A stretch of DNA of 64,000 bases, from NCBI RefSeq assembly GCF_018531495.1, contig NZ_JAHDTI010000014.1, positions 292,525 through 356,524 on the forward strand, given 5' to 3'. The DNA comes from Nonomuraea sediminis (GTDB lineage Bacteria > Actinomycetota > Actinomycetes > Streptosporangiales > Streptosporangiaceae). Below the pieces are notes generated by a model. That model worked only from the letters and a program-made list of their open reading frames with translations, was not told the origin of the DNA and did not search any database. The translations under genes and the position numbers were made by a program. The number at the start of each line of letters is the position of its first letter. Position 1 is the first letter of the stretch. This document shows positions 59,363 through 64,000 of the stretch, piece by piece.

Positions 59363-59707
59363 TCGAGGCGCAAAACCATTTTCGCCACAGCAGCAACCTG
59401 AGGCATGGGATAGCACGCATGTATGTCGGCGAGGACCTGCCGAGTTGCCGACCCGCGCCGAACGCGCGGCAGAGAAGGACAGGCTGCGCAGTTATGACCA
59501 CAACGCCCTCGCCTCAGTCACACTGGCTGCGGCGGTGGAGGTGCTGCTGGAGGTATGGCGAGGAGATCACTCCGGGCCAACTGCGGGAATCGATCGAGGC
59601 CGTTCGCAGGTGGAGATCGTCGGCGACCAGTTGAAAGGATCAACGTCGTGCCCGACTCGGGGCAGCGGGGACTGTGTGGCCCCATGGGCTCGCACCTACG
59701 TGTTCGA
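59363..59707. other. 345-bp region with a possible frameshifted small ORF
   Basis: On the plus strand one frame reads LPTRAERAAEKDRLRSYDHN then ALASVTLAAAVEVLLEVWRG (from about 59442). After a shift near 59570 another frame continues ITPGQLRESIEAVRRWRSSA to a TGA at 59637-59639. Together these resemble a small helical protein of about 65 residues broken by a frameshift. I do not recognise it, and it may be spurious. Confidence 0.25.
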
Positions 59708-60685
59708 CTATCGGCTCTGAACCACGGTGGCGCCGGCGCGGCGTGCGGCCAGTACGAGCAGGAGCACCGCGCCGAGCCCGAAAACGATGTGGCTGATGAG
59801 GTTGACCGCCGGAGTGGCCGCCACCATCGGATGGGTGAAGAAGACATGCCAGACGTAGGTCAGTAGCGCCCCACCGGCCAGCGCCATCCTGTGCCTGCCG
59901 TCCCACCCCTGCCTGGCTGACCATGTCAGCGCCAGCACGGCCATCCCTGCCTCGGACACCACCAGTGCCAGCAGGGTGGCCCACAGCGGGGTGGGGACCG
60001 GCACCAGGAGCATGATCTCGAATACGACCCCGGCCACCAGTGTGACCCCGAGTACCAGCCAGGGCGAGGGTGCCTGCCGATCGGCCCTGATCGTACGGCG
60101 GGGCAGCCGGAAGGCGAGCCCCACGAGAGCGATCACGATCACCACGATGGACACCAGTTGCGGCACGGACGCGATGAAGGAATTGTCCTGATAGGTGCCG
60201 TACGTCGTCACCGCGGCGCCCAGCACAGCCAGGACCGCGGCCACAGCCAGGCCGACCGGGCCCAGCCACGGTGTCGTGCGCGCCTCGCCGGCCAGCTCCT
60301 CCGTGAGCGCGATCGGCACGCTTACGCTCCACACCGTGTGCAGGCCCAGCGCGAACAGCGTCCACGACGCTCCGATGCCCAGCGCGGGAATGTAACCGCT
60401 GTCGAGTAGCCGCATCCCTGCGAAGTTCGGGTTGAACAGGGACATCGTCATGATCCCCTCTTCGAGAACGCCGTAGGCAAGGGCCATCAGCACGATGCTC
60501 GGCCAGCCGAGGCCCGCACGCCGTGCCGTCTCACGTATCAGCACCGTGGCGCCGCCGTACGTAGGGGCGAGCAGGATCAGGTAGAAGAGGTGGGTGATCG
60601 GGAAGTCGCCGAACAGGAACTCGGCGACCAGCGGAGAGAGCAGAGCGAGACCGAGGGGATAGATGAGTCGACGCATGGCGCCCAT
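59708..60685 (-). CDS. Polytopic membrane protein of unknown function
   Basis: A 325-residue protein with about nine hydrophobic helices. It has a conserved-looking RETARRAGLGWPSIVLMALAYG then VLEEGIMTMSLFNPNF segment after TM2; the LEEG pair recalls the EE motif of CPBP/CAAX-protease-like proteins, but the rest of that signature is not clear. No ribosome site at the 60685 ATG; a second ATG (MRRLIYPLG) three codons in is equally possible. No operon partner. Function not assigned. Confidence 0.75.
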   Translation of the reverse strand: MGAMRRLIYPLGLALLSPLVAEFLFGDFPITHLFYLILLAPTYGGATVLIRETARRAGLGWPSIVLMALAYGVLEEGIMTMSLFNPNFAGMRLLDSGYIPALGIGASWTLFALGLHTVWSVSVPIALTEELAGEARTTPWLGPVGLAVAAVLAVLGAAVTTYGTYQDNSFIASVPQLVSIVVIVIALVGLAFRLPRRTIRADRQAPSPWLVLGVTLVAGVVFEIMLLVPVPTPLWATLLALVVSEAGMAVLALTWSARQGWDGRHRMALAGGALLTYVWHVFFTHPMVAATPAVNLISHIVFGLGAVLLLVLAARRAGATVVQSR

Positions 60686-60735
60686 CGTCCGCTGGCCACG
60701 TTGAGATGTGACGTGTCATCCATCCTGATCTAGCT

Positions 60736-60895
60736 GTGACAATCGTCATGGGGCGTGCCGATGGCCTTCTGCCTCACGCCGGACAGGCCGGTGACGCGCC
60801 CGTCCGAGTAACCCGTGCGGGGACACCTCCAGCCACCGGCACATGCGGGCGATCGCGTGGTTGGCCTCCCTCCACATCGATCAGCTCGATTTGGG
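60736..60895 (-). pseudogene. Relic of an IS3-family transposase (OrfB N-terminus)
   Basis: On the minus strand one frame reads IELID; after a shift another reads REANHAIARMCRWLEVSPHG (60876 down to 60812); after a second shift a third gives GYSDGRVTGLSGVRQKA. In order these match the beginning of IS3-type OrfB, which has a Phe-Ile-Asp start, AN-x-I-x-RMCRvLgVS and SGYYxWr. Two frameshifts and the short length show it is dead. No terminal repeats were found. Confidence 0.5.
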
Positions 60896-61026
60896 CTGCC
60901 ATCCGCCGAACTGGCGGTGATCCGCCCTGTCAGCCTCAACTGTCACCCGAGCAGCAGGCGCGAAAGTATCCCCAGATCTGGGGGGTGGTCGCGGTGCGGA
61001 GTTGGCCTTTGCGGAGGCTGGGTGCG

Positions 61027-64000
61027 CTAGCCCCAGTGGGCGGCTTCCGCTTCGGCCGCGACGGCCTCGCGCGTCCTGCCCAGCTCGCGCAGGATCTCCC
61101 CCAGTACGCGCAGCGTGTTGACCAGCTCGGGCGCCAGGTCCTCGCTCTCCTCGGCGGCGGGCTCCAGCAGGGCCGCGGCGGTACGCAGGTGCGGGGCCGC
61201 GGCGGCCGGGTCGCCGAGCTCCACGAGGCAGAAGCCGAGGTTGCGTTCGGCTGTGTAGCGTTCGAGGAGCAGGTCGGGCTCGTCGGCCTCGGCGAACAGC
61301 ACCGCCGACTCGCGCAGCACGGTCACGGCTTCCTGCGGCAGGTTGACGTCGCGCAGGTAGCCACCGAGCCGGCGTAGCCCGCTGGCCAGGAAGCCCGCGC
61401 CGTCGGGACCCTCCGCGCGCAGGGCCTCGACGGCCTCGCCGCTCAGCTCGATGGCCGTGGGCAGGTCGTCCTCGCGGGCGTGGATCTCGGCGCGCACGCC
61501 GAGCACCTGGGCCAGCATGAACCCCAGGTCGGGGAGCTGCGGCCGCAGCACGGCGATCGCCTCGTCCGTGATCTCGGCCGACGGCTCCCCGAGCGCGTCC
61601 AGCGCGATGGCGCGAGCGTACAGCAGGGCGCCATAGGTCACGGCGAGCTCGGCCGTGCGCCCGTCATCGCCCAGCAGCTCGAGGCCCTCGGCGGCGGTCG
61701 CCGCGGCCGCGGCCAGGTCGGCCAGCGCGTACTGGGCCTGCGAGAGCGAGGCAAGGGTGGCGGCGTGCTCGTCACGCAGGGAGGGCAGCGGCTCCAGCGC
61801 CCCGTAGGCCGCCACGGCCTCGCGCAGCGGCTCCAGCGCCTGCTCGGGGTGGCCGAGCAGGAGCAACGCGGTGCCGCGCACCTGCCGCAGCTGCGCCAGC
61901 ATGGCCTGGCCTGCTGGAGTATCCATGACGCCTCCCTCGGGGAGGGCCATCGCCCGCTCGGCGGACTCCAGCGCATCGCCGGGCCTGCCGAGCCGTAGCT
62001 GGCAGTCGCCCATCGCGACCAGCGTGCCGATCCTGACCGGCACGATCGGCCCCTCGCCGGGGAGCAGGCGATCGGCCTCGGCCAGCCGGGCGAAGGCTTC
62101 CTCGGGGCGGCCGAGTACGGCCAGCGCGACGCCCTCGCAGAAGTAGGTGCGGCCCAGGACGCCGTCGATGATCGGATTTCCCGGATGGTGGCCGAGGATG
62201 GCGCGGGCCGCCACGGCGGGCTCCACGGCCAGCTCGGGGGCGGACATCAGGCGGCTCAGGCCGAGCGCGATGTACGCCTCCGCCAGGGTCACGTCGGGCT
62301 CCGCCGTAATCCTGGACGGGTCCTCCAGCAGCGCGACGGCCTGCTCGGCCAGCGGCGCCGCCTCTTCGGGCCGCATGACTGCCTGGAGCGCGCCGGCCAG
62401 CAGGGCCAGGGCGGTGCCGCGGGAACGCCGGACTCCCGGATCGGTGTCGGGCAGGTCGGCGATGAGGCCGAGGGCCTCCCTCAGCCGGGCTGTCGCCTCC
62501 TCGACGCGGCCCAGGTGCGCCTCCCACTGGGCCTGCGTGCAGAGGAGGTCGCAGAGCTGAGTCGGGTCGTGTAAGTGGTGCTCGTGGTAGAGGGCGACGG
62601 CGGTGGCAGCGCGGTCGTAGGCCTCCCGCACGCGACCGTTACTGCCGAGCGACGAGCTCACCAGGAGCAGCGCGTTGACGTGGTCGGCCACGTTGTCCGG
62701 CGACTCCGCGGCCAGCTCGGCGGTGACCTCGGCGGCCCGTTCGGCCATGGCCAGCGCCATCGCGGGGCCGCCGGGTGCGGAGTCCAGGGTGCCGAGCATG
62801 GTCATGGTCAGCGCGTATCCCTCGCGCTCCGCCGGGTCTCCCTTGACCAGGTCGGCGTACAGCTCCACGGCTTCCCGCAGCACCTCGGCGGCCTCCTCCG
62901 GCCGGCCGTACTCGGCCAGGTAGGCGCCGAGGGAGAGCTTCGCGGCGGCCAGGCCGCTTCGGTCGCCGGCGGCGGCGCGCAGTGACACGATCTCGTGCAG
63001 CGCCTCGAAGGCCTCGGAGGCCCGGCCGGCCTCCGCCAGGTATCCCGCCAGCCGCTTCAGGCGCACGGGCAGGTCCGATCCCTCGAAGCCGCGGTATTCG
63101 GCGATCGACTCCGACAGGGCGGCGACGGCCGGCCCGAAGTCTCCGGCACGGTGGTGGACGTCGCCGAGCAGGTCGAGCCCGTGGGCCAGCCGTTCGCGCA
63201 GCCGGGGGTTGTCGGCGACGAGGCGGCGCAGCAGCGCCACGTTCTCGGCGGCGGGCACGGCGGCGGCCCGCGCCGCCCCCACAGCCAGCAGCGTGTCGGT
63301 AAGGCTCCGCATCGCCTCGGCGTAGTCCTCGGCCCGCGTCCTGGCCGCGCTGGGCGCGATCAGCGACAGCAGGGCGTTGCGCCGCGTGACGGGGGTGAAG
63401 GCCGACAGCCCTGCGCACAGCCGCGCGGCCGTCAGCATCGTCGCGGTCCAGGTCTCGCTGCCGGGAGGCATACCGGCGGTGCTCTCCAACGGCTGGTACC
63501 CGGCCGTCGCCGGCAGCTCACTGCGCACGCCCCGCTCGGCCGCCAGCCCCCGCTCCAGGTGCGCGAACGCCTCCTCGATCAGGTCAAGCAGCCCGCTCCT
63601 GGCGAACGTGTCCTTGATCATCCGGATCGCCTGGCTGAAGGCGCGCACCGCGGTGAGCTGCTTGCCCTGGTCGGCGCGGCAGGCCGCCAGGTTCAGCAGG
63701 CCCTCGATCGAGTCCGCGCCGACCAGGTACCGCTCCGCGGCCGCCGACTCGCCGAGCATGCCCAGGCAGGTGCCCAGGTTGTAGCGGGCTCGGGCGTACC
63801 GTACCGAATCGAGGTCTTCCGCCGCGGCCATCGCCCGTTCGGCGGCGAGCCTGGCCTGCGGCAGCTCCCCCGCGGCCGCGCGGTTGGCGGCCAGATCGGT
63901 CAGCGCGTCGGCCAGCGCCGCGCCGCGCAGGGCTCCGCCGTCGACGGCGACTTCGGCGATCGCGGCGCGCAACCGGGCGATGGCGCCGCCGCGCGCCGCC
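61027..64000 (-). CDS. Large TPR-repeat protein, start beyond window edge
   Basis: At least 990 residues; the frame is still open at base 64000, so the N-terminus is missing. The visible part is almost wholly helical, with repeated TPR-like units rich in Ala/Leu/Glu (for example EAAEVLREAVELYADL, RYARARYNLGTCLGMLGESAAAERY, GFCLVELGDPAAAAPHLRTAAALL), spanning the entire length. Actinobacterial proteins with such C-termini often begin with a CHAT protease, NB-ARC or regulatory domain, which would lie to the right of the window. It ends with REAVAAEAEAAHWG and a TAG. No signal peptide or TM in the visible part. Likely a scaffold or sensor. Confidence 0.8.
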   Translation of the reverse strand, partial: AARGGAIARLRAAIAEVAVDGGALRGAALADALTDLAANRAAAGELPQARLAAERAMAAAEDLDSVRYARARYNLGTCLGMLGESAAAERYLVGADSIEGLLNLAACRADQGKQLTAVRAFSQAIRMIKDTFARSGLLDLIEEAFAHLERGLAAERGVRSELPATAGYQPLESTAGMPPGSETWTATMLTAARLCAGLSAFTPVTRRNALLSLIAPSAARTRAEDYAEAMRSLTDTLLAVGAARAAAVPAAENVALLRRLVADNPRLRERLAHGLDLLGDVHHRAGDFGPAVAALSESIAEYRGFEGSDLPVRLKRLAGYLAEAGRASEAFEALHEIVSLRAAAGDRSGLAAAKLSLGAYLAEYGRPEEAAEVLREAVELYADLVKGDPAEREGYALTMTMLGTLDSAPGGPAMALAMAERAAEVTAELAAESPDNVADHVNALLLVSSSLGSNGRVREAYDRAATAVALYHEHHLHDPTQLCDLLCTQAQWEAHLGRVEEATARLREALGLIADLPDTDPGVRRSRGTALALLAGALQAVMRPEEAAPLAEQAVALLEDPSRITAEPDVTLAEAYIALGLSRLMSAPELAVEPAVAARAILGHHPGNPIIDGVLGRTYFCEGVALAVLGRPEEAFARLAEADRLLPGEGPIVPVRIGTLVAMGDCQLRLGRPGDALESAERAMALPEGGVMDTPAGQAMLAQLRQVRGTALLLLGHPEQALEPLREAVAAYGALEPLPSLRDEHAATLASLSQAQYALADLAAAAATAAEGLELLGDDGRTAELAVTYGALLYARAIALDALGEPSAEITDEAIAVLRPQLPDLGFMLAQVLGVRAEIHAREDDLPTAIELSGEAVEALRAEGPDGAGFLASGLRRLGGYLRDVNLPQEAVTVLRESAVLFAEADEPDLLLERYTAERNLGFCLVELGDPAAAAPHLRTAAALLEPAAEESEDLAPELVNTLRVLGEILRELGRTREAVAAEAEAAHWG

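Overview
The window is very GC-rich, with strong G/C at third codon positions, frequent GTG/TTG starts, many ATGA-type gene overlaps, AfsR/SARP-type regulation, ECF sigma factors linked to DGPF proteins, and giant YD-repeat proteins. This points to a filamentous actinobacterium. A Streptosporangiaceae/Nonomuraea-like genome is my best guess, but that is inference from gene style, not from a marker gene. No rRNA, tRNA, CRISPR array or intact insertion sequence was seen. The content looks like an accessory or chromosome-arm region: regulators, secreted proteins, exporters, two polymorphic-toxin-like loci and several gene scars.

Layout. 1-4.1 kb: end of a TetR regulator, a DGPF + ECF42-type sigma operon divergent from a drug exporter across a symmetric regulatory region, then a 52-residue Trp/Gly/Arg/Cys-rich peptide gene with its own terminator. 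4.2-8.9 kb: a TetR gene with operator, then a ROK repressor divergent from an MFS transporter and a GH20 hexosaminidase (amino-sugar salvage). 9-17 kb: a methyltransferase, a Tat-lipoprotein agmatine-deiminase-like enzyme and a 2012-residue secreted YD-repeat protein ending in a phospholipase A2 domain. 17-21.4 kb: an AfsR-like regulator, a small membrane protein and an alpha/beta hydrolase. 21.7-28.3 kb: a His-rich small secreted protein, an Lnt-like acyltransferase/histidine kinase/response regulator operon, and a membrane NB-ARC protein with 126-bp tandem TPR repeats.

28.4-35.2 kb: a tandem pair of I36-like secreted proteins, an AraC regulator, a DUF998-DUF998-DGPF-ECF42 operon, and an ECF sigma/CU044_5270 pair. 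35.3-38.1 kb: a COG4705 membrane protein divergent from a BlaI/M56 pair across a BlaI-type operator, followed by a scar where the heads of two genes meet. 38.3-41 kb: an ArsR-like regulator, two small secreted proteins and a frameshifted MerR gene with an intact operator.

41.1-52.5 kb (minus strand): a LamG-repeat secreted protein, a 2307-residue YD-repeat/HINT protein with an ADP-ribosyltransferase-like tip, and an unknown gene in the position of an immunity gene. Base composition drops exactly in the tip and the gene after it. 52.5-64 kb: a response-regulator fragment, a methyltransferase, a TetR/serine-hydrolase divergent pair with a 44-bp operator, an SDR lacking the catalytic Tyr, an MDR reductase, a secreted hydrolase with a 29-bp operator, a membrane protein, an IS3 transposase relic, and a large TPR protein cut by the window edge.

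The strongest leads are the two YD-repeat toxin candidates with different effector tips (phospholipase A2, and HINT-released ART-like), the putative immunity gene, and the Trp/Gly/Arg/Cys-rich mini-gene.
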